The notes below the pieces were generated by a model, which saw only the letters and a list, made by a program, of their open reading frames with translations, had not been told where the DNA came from and did not search any database. A stretch of 64,000 bases of DNA from Silene latifolia (Eukaryota > Streptophyta > Magnoliopsida > Caryophyllales > Caryophyllaceae): NCBI RefSeq assembly GCF_048544455.1, contig NC_133538.1:38131469-38195468 (forward strand). The letters are read 5' to 3'. Of this stretch, positions 10,392 through 19,618 are shown piece after piece. The position numbers and the translations under genes were made by a program. The stretch's first letter is position 1, and every line of letters begins with the position of its first letter.

Positions 10392-11605
10392 AAGCCAATT
10401 GTGAAATATGTTAAAAATCATCAAAATGCTTTAGCAATGTTCAGGTCTCACTCAGATTTAGAGCTACTAAAAGTTGCGGAAACACGATTTGCTAGTCACT
10501 ATATACTGCTTAAGAGGATTTTGGATTGTAGAGAAGCTTTAGTAACTTTGGTTTGCCAAAAGAAATGGAAAGATTGGCTAAAAAAGGGAGACGAAAACTC
10601 TCGGAAACAGGGTAGTGAAATTGCTGAATATATAAAAGATGAGAGCTTTTGGGACGATGTAGAAAGTGTTCTAAAAATTTTGGAACCTCTTTACCATGTA
10701 TTGAAGTTTGCTGATGGTGAAGGTCCTCTCATGGGTGAAATATATGAAAAAATGGACAATATGCTTGGAGAGGTAAAGGATGTTATGGCTACAAGCAGGT
10801 ATCTTCATACTTCATAAGCCTTTATAGCACAATTTTTCATTGCCTTATATCTGTAAATCACACTGCAAAGTTTCAGAAAAAGAAACAGGCTGCAAAATTT
10901 CATTGCCGTATGTTTATTACTCACAAGTAGTTTTTATGTAGGTACTCTTCTGATTTTGATGCAATGGCACATCTTATTACTGAAAGATGGGAGAAAATGA
11001 ATGTTCCTCTTCATTGCTTAGGATTTGCCTTAAATCCTCGTTTCTACAATGCTAAGTATCTTATGTCCACTGCTCCCGGAGGTGTTAAAAGAAAGGCTCC
11101 TAACACCGATAAAGAAGTGGTTACCAGAGTAATGAAAGCTTTTGAAAAGTTTGCTACAAATTCTTCGGAGGAGGTTAAACTAAGAGAACAATTTGGACAA
11201 TTTCACATGAAAATGGGGTTATTTGGTATGAAGGCAGCCCAAGAAGATGCGCTAATAATGGACGGTATTACTTGGTGCTCCTCATATGGTGCTGAAACTC
11301 CAGAGCTGGCTCAAATTGCGATTAAAATATTATCGCAACCGATTAGTAGCTCCTTGGCTGAAAGAAATTGGAGTACGTACAAGTTTGTTCACAGCGTTGT
11401 TAGGAATAGGCTAAATAATGTACGAGCAGAGAAACTTGTCTTCATCCACTCGAATCTCCGCCTCCTATCCCGATTTACAGCTGAATACAAGACCGGAGAA
11501 TTTAAGAAGTGGGATGTCGAACCTGACGATGCGAGTTTGGAGGATTCATCAGTTCAACTTCAAGACATGACTTGGGAGAGATTGGACATCACCCATAATG
11601 CTTAA
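10392..11605 (+). CDS. hAT transposase, C-terminal two exons (partial)
   Basis: Open from the copia junction onward, so the 5' end is missing rather than started at 10401. Exon one runs to 10798; a 143-bp GT-AG intron (10799-10941) joins in frame to exon two ending with TAA at 11603-11605. The first exon resembles the DUF659/RNase H-like part of plant hAT proteins (AETRFASHYILLKRI). The second holds the hAT C-terminal dimerisation region, with QPISSSLAERNWSTYKFVHS and RNRLNNVRAEKLVFIHSNLR. No premature stop is visible in this part. The enzyme would bind the element ends and cut and paste it. The copia insertion separates it from its promoter and N-terminus, so it is not a working gene here. 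Confidence 0.88.
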
Positions 11606-11794
11606 TAATTCAAGCAAGAGTTCAGTGGGCACCAAGGCAGCAAGTCAGCAACTACTTATTTATTTCTAGCTTTTTCATTTATCGAACTTTGTTATTTTTA
11701 TTTAGGTACTTTGGAGACTTGTTTAAAGTAATTTTATCAAAAATAAGTATTTTGCTAAAATAATTTTCGTATTTTATTCATTTTGTAGAGTAGG

Positions 11795-11964
11795 CGAATT
11801 GATTTGAATTAGCGAATTATGATTTCCTTTTGCGAATTGGATTCGACGAATTACCGAATTTTAAAGAATTGTAATTCGCCAGCGAATCGAATTCGCTAAA
11901 TTGAGCGAATCGCGAATTAGAATTAAGAAAGCGAATTGAACGAATTGCGAATCCGGTAACCCTG
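11795..11964. repeat. hAT subterminal motif array and terminal inverted repeat
   Basis: Roughly ten copies of GCGAATT or GAATTCGC-like hexamers on both strands lead up to the terminus CCGGTAACCCTG. Subterminal arrays like this are known transposase-binding regions in hAT elements (Ac/Ds). The function here is inferred. Confidence 0.7.
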
Positions 11965-11972
11965 CATGGTTC

Positions 11973-12640
11973 AATAATAAGTGGACACGGCCCACTACTT
12001 TGCTCAACGCTTCTCAATGCGTCAACAGGAAATCGTTAGAAACACAAGGAGATTTTAGTAGTAAGAGAGAGTACTATGAAATTTTATAAACTAGTTTTAT
12101 ATCCGTGCAAAAAATGCACAGGTTATAATAGCAGGCACTCTCATTAGATACATAAACATATAATTGAGCGTGATTAAGTGTTCAATACAGTGACAATAGA
12201 AACAGACCATATTTGGAGATTCGAATATTTGATAAATATATTAGATAATATACAAACGTATTTTATTAGAATTATATTAAAGATATTTGACATGTTAGAC
12301 CCGTTGAATATATGTAAATTGCAGTATTTTATGTAAATGGTGACATTTTTACTTATGTTTTAATATAAGTAATTAATATAGGAATAAGAGATATCAACAG
12401 GAATTGTGTTGAGCAGAGAGGGTAATTAAATAGAATAAGAAAACATGGGGGGACCTACATGTAAAAACTCAGCAGCCAATCAGAAACTAAGAAAAAACTT
12501 AGCTTTTATACTATGTAGATTGTAGATTCTTGGACATCCCAAAATGAAACCAAGGATATTTTATCATAGACGTGTTTATTATCTAAATCTAAAAAATTGC
12601 AGATCAAATTTGGCAGCACCCAAACAGTTGAAAAATAAAC
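11973..12640. other. AT-rich sequence without a recognised gene
   Basis: I see no ORF, terminal repeat or RNA gene that I can support. It lies beyond the 3' side of the transporter pseudogene and may hold its decayed intron. Confidence 0.4.
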
Positions 12641-12993
12641 CTGCCAGGCTATAAAGAAAGAAGGATGTCAAAGTACCGGGAGACATTGCCACTGCTGCCA
12701 TTGATAGTCAGAATAGCACCATATATAACCAACACTATAATTGATAGGGTGGATGCTGCATTTAGTCCACCAAAGAACGCTCCTGTCACTTTTTGTAACA
12801 ACCAATTGCTGGTGTTAAAAGATGCCAAAGACTGTAAATTAAAATACTAATAAAATCCGGGAAAAGAATGTAAGTCACAAGAGTAACGCACAACCTGTGT
12901 GAGTCCTACGTTTAATGTCTCATCCACTTTCTCAGAGCACCATTGAATCTTAAAGGACCTTACTGCACGGAAGGCGCCAAAAGTTTCCTGTAG

Positions 12994-13005
12994 AAATGTG
13001 CATTA
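12994..13005. repeat. LINE target-site duplication, left copy
   Basis: AAATGTGCATTA, identical to 16711-16722, directly next to the (TTG)n tail of the LINE. Confidence 0.85.
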
Positions 13006-13411
13006 CAACAACAACAACATCAGAGCCTTAATCCCAAAATGATTTGGGGTCGGCTGACATGAATCATCCTTTCGTACCGTCCATGGGTGAACGCACACCT
13101 CAAAATGCGAATAAAAAAAGGGAAGATGAAAAACAAAAAGGAAGAACGAAAATGTAATGGAAAGTCAAGGTAAACTTAGAGGTTTTAAAATCGAATTCCG
13201 TCTTTCTTTTATAAAAACTTAAAATTTAAATCGAGAGAAGAGATTAAAACGATTTTTAAAAACCGAAATAGAGTTAAGGCTCCGGAAAGAACCATGTAAA
13301 ATCTATAAGAAATTGGTTGGTGAAAAAGTGTAATAAAGGAGAGAAAAATAAATAATTTAATTTTTAAATTAAACAAAAAACATTAAATCTGTAAAAAAAA
13401 AACATCAAATA

Positions 13412-14125
13412 CTAAAAATCCACATGTATCCTTTCCCTCCATTGTGTCCTCTCCGTCACCATACTCTCCTCAAGCCCCAGAACTCTCATATCGTGCTCTA
13501 TCACTCTCAACCATGTCTGTCTCGGTCTTCCTCTGCCTTTAGGGACCTTTTCTGTTCTCCAAGTCTCCAGCCTCCTAAATGGTGCGTCCATAGGTCTCCT
13601 TCTCACATGGCCAAACCATCTTAGCCTGTTTTCCATCATCTCGTCCTCTATTGGCGCCACTTTTACCTTTTCCCTAATCACCTCATTCCTTAACCGATCT
13701 TGCCTTGTATGTCCGCACATCCACCTCAACATGCGCATCTCCGCCACACTCATCTTTTGAATGTGACAATGCTTCACGGCCCAACACTCGGAGCCGTAAA
13801 GTAGGGCAGGCCTAATTGCCGTGCGATAAAATTTTCCCTTTAATCTTTGGGGCATATCTTTATCGCATAGAAACCCTGAAGCCCTCTTCCATTTCAACCA
13901 TCCCGCTTTAATTCTGTGAGCCACATCTCCATCTAACTCCCCATCTTTTTGAATAATAGATCCTAGATATCTGAAGAAATCCGAACCCTCAACAACATTC
14001 CCATCGAAAATAATACTCCCCGCCTCTGTCGATCTCAACCCCGCCACCTTAGTGAACTGACACCTCAAAAACTCGGTCTTACTCCCGCTCGGCTGAACCC
14101 ACGAGTCTCTAAAGTCTGCCTCCAC
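13412..14125 (-). CDS. LINE polyprotein, C-terminal part after RT
   Basis: Continues the reverse transcriptase after a one-base shift near 14,090 (the preceding frame ends LELWRQTLETRGF and this one resumes at GSKTEFLRCQF). It includes LGSIIQKDGELDGDVAHRI and the conserved RLRWFGHVRRRP segment near the end that is diagnostic for the RTE/'craniofacial development protein'-like plant family. The true product is one protein with the two upstream frames. Confidence 0.85.
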   Translation of the reverse strand: MEADFRDSWVQPSGSKTEFLRCQFTKVAGLRSTEAGSIIFDGNVVEGSDFFRYLGSIIQKDGELDGDVAHRIKAGWLKWKRASGFLCDKDMPQRLKGKFYRTAIRPALLYGSECWAVKHCHIQKMSVAEMRMLRWMCGHTRQDRLRNEVIREKVKVAPIEDEMMENRLRWFGHVRRRPMDAPFRRLETWRTEKVPKGRGRPRQTWLRVIEHDMRVLGLEESMVTERTQWRERIHVDF

Positions 14126-15381
14126 AATTCCAACTTTCTCTCCACCCCCTCTTTTGTCTCATCAATCAACACAATATCATCAGCAAACATCATACACCAA
14201 GGGATGTCGTCCTGAATATCCCTTGTCAACTCATCCATAACTATAGCAAAGAGAAAAGGACTAAGTGCGGAACCTTGATGCACCCCGATGGTAATAGGAA
14301 ATTCTTCCGTTCTCCCAACATTAGTGCGAACACTTGCACTAGCTCCCTCATACATGTCCTTTATGAGGTCAATATATTTTCGCGACACACCCTTTCTCGC
14401 CAAAGCCCACCAAAGTACTTCTCTTGGGACCCTATCATATGCCTTTTCCAAGTCAATAAAAACCATATGTAAGTCCTTCTTCTTGTCCCGATGGTATTCC
14501 ATCAACTGTCTCATGATAAAAATCGCATCCATAGTCGATCTCCCGGGCATAAATCCAAATTGGTTTTCTGAGATGTCTACACATCTCCTAAGCCTTTGCT
14601 CGATAACCCGCTCCCATAACTTCATCGTATGACTCATAAGCTTAATTCCCCGATAATTGGAACACTCTTGAACATCACCTTTGTTCTTGTACAAAGGGAC
14701 AAGAGTGCTTCTCCTCCAAGCCGATGGCATCTTGTTGCTCCTCCAAATCTTGTTGAAGAGCATGGTTACCCATTCGATCCCTTTCTCCCCGAAGCACCTC
14801 CAGACTTCTATGGGTATACCATCCGGTCCCTCTGCTTTCTTTGACCCCATCTTCCTTAACGCCTTTCTAACTTCACTCTTTTGTATTCTACGCACAAATT
14901 CCCGATTCACCATGCTTGGTGTTACCTCTACATCCCCAAAACCTTGTTCCTGATGTCCATTGAATAAATTATCGAAGTAAGAACTCCATCTAGCCTTTAT
15001 TTCGTTATCCTGAACGAGAACCTTATCGTCCATATCTTTCACACACCTAACTCTCCCAATATCTCTCGTCTTTCGGTCTCTTATGCGAGCCAGTTTATAG
15101 ATATCCTTCTCTCCTTCTCTCGTGTCCAACCTGGCATACACTTCTTGGTTAACTTTTGCCCTCGCATCCCGTACGGCCTTTTTAGCGGCTCGTCTAGCCT
15201 CCTTGTACTTTTCAAAGTTCTCATCACTCATGCATTTCCCCAGAACCTTATAGCATTCACGTTTAGTCTTTATCGCTTGTCTCACCACATCATTCCACCA
15301 AGATGTGTCCTTACTTGATGGTCTATTCCCTTTAGATTCCCCTAACACCTCCCTCGCCAAATCCTTTACAACATGCTCCAA
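14065..15381 (-). CDS. LINE polyprotein, reverse transcriptase part
   Basis: RT motifs are in order: KAEGPDGIPIEVWR, YRGIKLMSHTMKLWERVI, ENQFGFMPGRST, FIDLEKAYDRVPRE, HQGSALSPFLFAIVMDEL and the catalytic FADD (MMFADDIVLI). In non-LTR elements this enzyme reverse-transcribes the RNA at the nicked target. The frame is continuous with the endonuclease frame except for one TAG at 15412-15414, so the first residues here are inside the protein rather than a start. Confidence 0.93.
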   Translation of the reverse strand: MEHVVKDLAREVLGESKGNRPSSKDTSWWNDVVRQAIKTKRECYKVLGKCMSDENFEKYKEARRAAKKAVRDARAKVNQEVYARLDTREGEKDIYKLARIRDRKTRDIGRVRCVKDMDDKVLVQDNEIKARWSSYFDNLFNGHQEQGFGDVEVTPSMVNREFVRRIQKSEVRKALRKMGSKKAEGPDGIPIEVWRCFGEKGIEWVTMLFNKIWRSNKMPSAWRRSTLVPLYKNKGDVQECSNYRGIKLMSHTMKLWERVIEQRLRRCVDISENQFGFMPGRSTMDAIFIMRQLMEYHRDKKKDLHMVFIDLEKAYDRVPREVLWWALARKGVSRKYIDLIKDMYEGASASVRTNVGRTEEFPITIGVHQGSALSPFLFAIVMDELTRDIQDDIPWCMMFADDIVLIDETKEGVERKLELWRQTLETRGFSRAGVRPSF

Positions 15382-15411
15382 TTTATCCCACGTTGCATCA
15401 ATATCTTTCTC

Positions 15412-16356
15412 CTAACAATCCGACCAAATATCGCTCGTTCCAACCTTATCCAAAAATGCTTGTTGGGTTCCCCCTTGTAGCTTCCACCACTTGATCCGTG
15501 CCTCACCGATTATCTTTCTCTTCCTCAAGTCTCTCTTACCCCGAAAATCAAGAACCACTAGTCTATGTTGTGTTGCGGCACTTTCCCCGGGTATGACCTT
15601 GCAATCGGTGTACTCTTTCCTCCACACATTCCTTACCAAAAGAAAGTCAATCTGACTAGCATTACCTCCACTTCTATAAGTCACCAAATGAGAATGTCTT
15701 TTCTCGAACCAAGTGTTCATTACACCCAAGTCATATGCCAAAGCAAAATCCAATATGTCACTTCTTGCTTCATTTCTCTCTCCGAACCCAAAACCCCCAT
15801 GAATGTTCTCAAAGCCGACTCGACTAGTACCCACATGCCCATTGAGGTCACCACCAATGATCAATTTCTCTCCAATAGGGACTCGTTCTACAACCTCTTC
15901 CAAATCTTCCCAGAAGGCTCGTCGAAAAGAAGCATCCAAACCTACTTGAGGTGCGTAAGCACTTATAACCGTCACCACCTCATCCCCGAGTACAAGCTTA
16001 ATGCTCATAATCCTATCACTCTTTCTCGATACTTCTACCACATCATCAATATAATCTTTATCAATGACAATACCCACTCCATTACGACTTTTGTCTTTAC
16101 CCGTGTACCAAAGCTTATAACCCCAAGGCGCTATCACCCTTGCTTTATCTCCGGCCCACTTTGTCTCTTGTAGACACATTATATCCACTCTCCTCCTTTT
16201 CATAACCTCCCCTACTTCAGCTAATCTCCCTGTCAAAGAGCCAACATTCCAAGTACCAAAACGTAACCTACTACCCTTCCTAAAGTCATGTCCTGATTTC
16301 TTTACCCGCTCTTGACCTTGCTTCCTAGATCCAAACCTATTTGACACCACACCCAT
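15412..16356 (-). CDS. LINE endonuclease (APE type)
   Basis: ATG at 16356. Exonuclease-endonuclease-phosphatase motifs are visible: LRFGTWNVGSLTGRLAEV, CLQETKW, VISAYAPQVG, GGDLNGHVG and GGNASQIDFLLV. This nuclease nicks target DNA to prime reverse transcription. It ends at a TAG that is in frame with the RT, so the two are one ORF broken by a single nonsense codon. Confidence 0.92.
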   Translation of the reverse strand: MGVVSNRFGSRKQGQERVKKSGHDFRKGSRLRFGTWNVGSLTGRLAEVGEVMKRRRVDIMCLQETKWAGDKARVIAPWGYKLWYTGKDKSRNGVGIVIDKDYIDDVVEVSRKSDRIMSIKLVLGDEVVTVISAYAPQVGLDASFRRAFWEDLEEVVERVPIGEKLIIGGDLNGHVGTSRVGFENIHGGFGFGERNEARSDILDFALAYDLGVMNTWFEKRHSHLVTYRSGGNASQIDFLLVRNVWRKEYTDCKVIPGESAATQHRLVVLDFRGKRDLRKRKIIGEARIKWWKLQGGTQQAFLDKVGTSDIWSDC

Positions 16357-16366
16357 ACTTCAAGGT

Positions 16367-16594
16367 GGCGCGCCGCTTTTGGGCGACGACCTAACAACCC
16401 TTGCATATTTTTCACTACACCCGGGTCTAGAAGATGTAGCGCACCCTTGCCTATTTGACACCACCCCCAGATGTAAATATGGCGCGTCGCTTCCGGGCGA
16501 CGACCTAGCAACCCTCACATACTTTTCACTACACCCGGGTCTAAGAAGTGCAGCGCGTCGCTTCTGAGGAGACGCCCCAACGATGTTAAAATTC
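16367..16594. repeat. Two tandem 114-bp repeats in the LINE 5' region
   Basis: Blocks beginning GGCGCGCCGCTTTTGGGCGA at 16367 and GGCGCGTCGCTTCCGGGCGA at 16481 share GACGACCTA.CAACCCT and CACTACACCCGGGTCTA at the same spacing. Repeated 5' untranslated monomers often carry the promoter of LINEs; that role is inferred here. Confidence 0.75.
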
Positions 16595-16710
16595 CGATTC
16601 ATGTCCATAAAATGTGACTAAGTTTTTATGCTGGCTGCCACAGACCTACCGCAACCCTCCTCCTTTATCCGGGCTTGGGACCGGCAGTGAATGCCCGAAA
16701 ACACACACAC

Positions 16711-16722
16711 AAATGTGCATTA
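16711..16722. repeat. LINE target-site duplication, right copy
   Basis: AAATGTGCATTA, identical to 12994-13005, just after a short (AC)n run at the LINE 5' end. Confidence 0.85.
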
Positions 16723-17207
16723 TGAAATGATTTTTCAATGCAAAATGAAAATACTTCTACAGCTCTTCAGGTACCAAAGAAAGATAACACCAGCTCAGAA
16801 AAACTATAACTAAACTAAATGCTACCAGTATATCTTATCTTTAAGTTATGCCCCAATGGACCTCCCGTATGTATTACTCCCTCCACCCTTTTGATCAGTT
16901 TTCATTTGACTATAGCGGCCATACAAATACAACTTCCTCCACCGCCATTTATCTCAATTGACTAAGGTGGCCATACAAATACAACATTGACCTTTTTTTT
17001 AATTAGCTACGGGCAATTTAAATCGGTAATGTGATAATTGTCGTTTTTATTACTCAAATGAGATATATTTTACATCTATTTCGTTATGTATTATGTTTGA
17101 AGAACTCAGTGGCCAAAGTAAAAAAGACTTGAGTATTTGACCGCCAAACCAGGACAAATAAGAATGGGATGTAGACAGTAACTTTTAATGCTAATGGATC
17201 AACAAAC
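16723..17207. other. Remaining intron of the transporter pseudogene
   Basis: No gene. Contains an ACTCCCTCC stretch near 16,873 resembling one Stowaway MITE end and a small local duplication (GGCCATACAAATACAAC at 16,918 and 16,970). The matching MITE end is not seen, so I do not call an element. Confidence 0.4.
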
Positions 17208-17326
17208 CTATGCAATTGAAGAAGCTGCTGCAGCCGCAGCTTGAGTTTTGTGTGAAAGTTCACGGAGAAAGCGAAGGAATTTCCATACAGCAACAGAAAT
17301 TGGAGGCACAACCACCGAAGCCAACA

Positions 17327-17952
17327 CTGATCATGAATAGATGAGAAACTGATTGATATAATCATCATAATATTATATAAAAACATTGAATGCTCAATAA
17401 CAAAAGAGTGCAAATCTTCTCCACAAACAAACTAATCTCGTTCCTAACTTGAAAACCAATAAAACCAGAGGAAATTTAAAAACTGACCACAAAGACAACA
17501 AAAAAATACCAGCTTACCATAATCATCCTCTTCGTTGACGATGAATGTGAGTTCAACTGTCATCCAAACGCTACTTCAAAGCTTGCCCGATGTGATAAGA
17601 TACAATAAACCCATCAAACAAAATAAATAAAATCAAAAGATCAATTAACAAACCCATAAATCAAATACTTTCGATTAGGTTGCCATCTTTCTTTGAGGGA
17701 GTGGAGAGACGGCGAGAAAAAGGAGAAACAGAAAAGGTGTGTAAGTGACGATGTAGATGAAAATGAATGGAGGAAAATGATGGACTTGCTGTAAGAAGAT
17801 GTGGGTAAGAGTGAAAGAGGAATGAAGGGCGTGGATTGCATTAGGGAGAATAGACGGTTGAGATGCGGGAGAAGAGTTGGATGGTTCTAGAGTTGGGACT
17901 GTTTATTAGAAGTGGAACTGTTCATTTGTGAACAGTGTCAGGGCTTTCTCAG
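17327..17952. other. Upstream flank of the transporter pseudogene
   Basis: A minus-strand 66-codon frame (17841-17641) is Ser/Phe/Leu-rich like an organelle-targeting leader and is preceded by pyrimidine-rich DNA, so it may be the remains of a plant gene's first exon. I cannot link it to the transporter exons, and it may be chance. Confidence 0.25.
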
Positions 17953-18359
17953 TAAGGCCATGTTCTTTCTGGCTTTTTAGAGCTGAGCTGAATTGAATGG
18001 AGCTGAACTGAACTGAACTGAATGGAGCTGAGCTGGGCTGAACTGAACTGAATAGAGCTGAGCTGAACTGAACTGAACTAAATAAAGCTGAATTGAGCTG
18101 AATTGAACTGAAATAATCATATTAATATTAATAATAATAATATTTAATATTATTGTTATTATCAACTATAATAATACTAATATTCATAGTATAATACTAT
18201 TTATATTCATACTAAAAATTTTAAGAAAAAAATTATAATATTATATATGAATAATCATAAATTATAATAATGAAAAAATAGTAATTTTTAATAATAATAT
18301 TCTTAATAACAATAATAAATAATAATGTCAATATTAATAATGATATTAGTAAAAATAGT

Positions 18360-18931
18360 TGTTTCGAATAAAAACACTCAAGTAAGAGTTGCTCGAATCC
18401 GGGTCGGGTCAACGCGCTCCTCTCAGACGATTGCACCTCGAATCTATGCTTGCTCTCTCCGGATGGATCTTTTACGCGTAACAAATAGGGCCTCGAAAGG
18501 TTCGCAATAGGTCCTTCTCTGATGCCTTACGGTACTGGTGGATAGTTGAGACCTTGCTTGAAGCTAAGGTTTTCGTGCCCTCTCATAGTAGCTCGAGTAG
18601 TCTTACTTCTAGAGAGAGGAAGTTGTTGGTGAGAAGTATTTTACCATTGATTGGTCAATAATGAGGTATTTATAGGTTTCTATGTGTACCTCAAATGATG
18701 GCTTGGAAAGCATGGTTACCATATTCGCTATGAATACGCCTTTACCGATTCGCGATTAAACTTATAGAAAATGTGTGATATGTATTTTTAGTAATCAATT
18801 TGATAGAATTCGCTTTTAACGATTCGTGATTCGTAGGGTATCAAGCGAATCCGTAACCATGTTTGCAAGCGTGTTGACTTGTATGATCCCGTATTGGCTA
18901 GTGGGTCAAGTCGGTTGAGCGTGCCCCGTCA
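18360..18931. mobile_element. Probable solo LTR
   Basis: A 572-bp GC-richer block starting TGTTTCGAATAAAAACACTC and ending GTGCCCCGTCA inside AAT-rich DNA. The flanks are ATAGT and ATAAT, a possible imperfect five-base duplication. It contains TATTTATAGG near 18,667. Family and orientation are unknown. It is interrupted by a small hAT-like MITE. Confidence 0.45.
18711..18861. mobile_element. Small hAT-like MITE
   Basis: 151 bp with ends CATGGTTAC / GTAACCATG and inner ATTCGC / GCGAAT repeats. Flanks TTGGAAAG and TTTGCAAG match at six of eight positions, an eroded eight-base hAT duplication. The terminus resembles the hAT element end at 11,964 (GGTTACCGGATTCGC). Confidence 0.6.
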
Positions 18932-18985
18932 ATAATATTAATAATAAATGTTATTAATTTTAATAATAATACCAATAATAATTAT

Positions 18986-19010
18986 AACAACAACAACAAC
19001 AACAACAACA

Positions 19011-19100
<90 letters not shown>

Positions 19101-19147
19101 TTAATAACATTATTATTCACCACAACAACAACAACAACAACAACAAC
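18986..19147. repeat. Compound (ACA)n-(AAT)n-(ACA)n microsatellite
   Basis: About 160 bp: ACA repeats, a long uninterrupted AAT tract, then ACA again. The poly-Ile and poly-Thr frames through it are not genes. Confidence 0.95.
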
Positions 19148-19540
19148 ATTAACATTAATAACATTATTATTCATTTTAATAATAATATTCATAATAATAA
19201 TAGTAATTATTATAAATAAATTATTATTAACATTATTATTAATAATATTATTAAATATAATAATAATAATAATAAAGAATAATAATATTAAAAAATAGTA
19301 TTATTGATAACAAAATTAATAATAACTATTAAATTTAAGATGAGTAAAGCTGAAATGAGCTGAACTTAATGGAGCCAATCGAATCGAATCGAATCGAATG
19401 GAGCTGAGCTGAGCTGAACTGAACTGAATGGAGCTGAGCTGAACTGAACTGAATTGAACTGAACTGAACTGAGCTGAACTGAACTGAATAGAGCTGAACT
19501 GAAATGGACTGAAAATAAGCCAGAAAGAACAGGGCCTAAG

Positions 19541-19542
<2 letters not shown>

Positions 19543-19613
<71 letters not shown>
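19543..19613. repeat. (TA)n microsatellite
   Basis: About 70 bp of pure TA immediately left of the long-inverted-repeat element. Confidence 0.95.

Positions 19614-19615
<2 letters not shown>

Positions 19616-19618
<3 letters not shown>

Larger units (their letters stand above)
10391..11964 (+). mobile_element. hAT DNA transposon, 3' part (interrupted by the copia element)
   Basis: Contains the distal exons of a hAT transposase and ends in CCGGTAACCCTG, which on the other strand is CAGGGTTACCGG, a typical hAT terminus. The following eight bases, CATGGTTC, could be one target-site copy. The other half of the element lies left of the window, beyond the copia insertion. Subterminal GCGAATT-type motifs precede the terminus. 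Confidence 0.8.
13006..16710 (-). mobile_element. RTE-type non-LTR retrotransposon (LINE)
   Basis: 3,705 bp between two identical 12-bp target duplications, inserted in an intron of the transporter pseudogene. On the minus strand it has a 5' region with two 114-bp repeats, an apurinic endonuclease, a reverse transcriptase and a short 3' end finishing in (TTG)n instead of poly(A), all as in plant RTE elements. The conserved 3' stretch around 13,020-13,090 is a common RTE tail. Length is close to full. One TAG (15412) and one frameshift (about 14,090) are the only coding lesions seen between endonuclease and 3' end. Confidence 0.9.
12641..17326 (-). pseudogene. ABCB27/ALS1-like half-size ABC transporter, three-exon fragment
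   Basis: Three exons on the minus strand encode the end of the transmembrane domain of a TAP-related half transporter. Exon 17326-17208 (119 bp) reads through [20 protein letters not shown]; exon 12987-12895 (93 bp) reads ETFGAFRAVRSFKIQ...EKVDETLNVGLTQ; exon 12831-12641 reads GAFFGGLNAASTLSIIVLVIYG then, after a one-base shift, MSPGTLTSFFLYSL. Order, phases and GT-AG junctions match plant ALS1/TAP2 (ABCB27) proteins, tonoplast transporters linked to aluminium tolerance. The last codon of the first exon is TAG where the family has Glu, and the last exon is frameshifted. No nucleotide-binding domain is present. A LINE fills the intron between the first two exons. This is a decayed partial copy. 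Confidence 0.8.
17956..19536. mobile_element. PIF/Harbinger-like terminal-inverted-repeat element, non-coding
   Basis: The left end GGCCATGTTCTTTCTGGCTT is mirrored on the other strand at the right end as GGCCCTGTTCTTTCTGGCTT, and both ends are flanked by TAA (17953-17955 and 19537-19539). Three-base TWA duplications and GGCC-starting ends are PIF/Harbinger (Tourist) hallmarks. The interior is GAGCTGAACTGAACTGAA-type simple repeats near both ends and AAT-rich DNA in the middle, and holds a probable solo LTR. No transposase is present. The peptide-like frames 'VQFSSVQ' are repeat artefacts. Confidence 0.72.

Noticed and set aside
12090..12180. GTGCAAAAAATGCAC hairpin as a possible Helitron end
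   Set aside because: No CTRR end and no matching start could be found.
16860..16990. Possible Stowaway MITE near the transporter pseudogene
   Set aside because: Only one CTCCCTCC end is seen; no inverted partner and no matching TA flank.
17977..18165. Frames with repeated VQFSS peptides here and at 19,366-19,674
   Set aside because: Produced by GAGCTGAACTGAA simple repeats; no domain, and the repeats are transposon ends.
18938..19298. Long Ile/Thr/Val-only reading frames on both strands
   Set aside because: Direct translation of AAT and ACA microsatellite; no codon variety and no start context.
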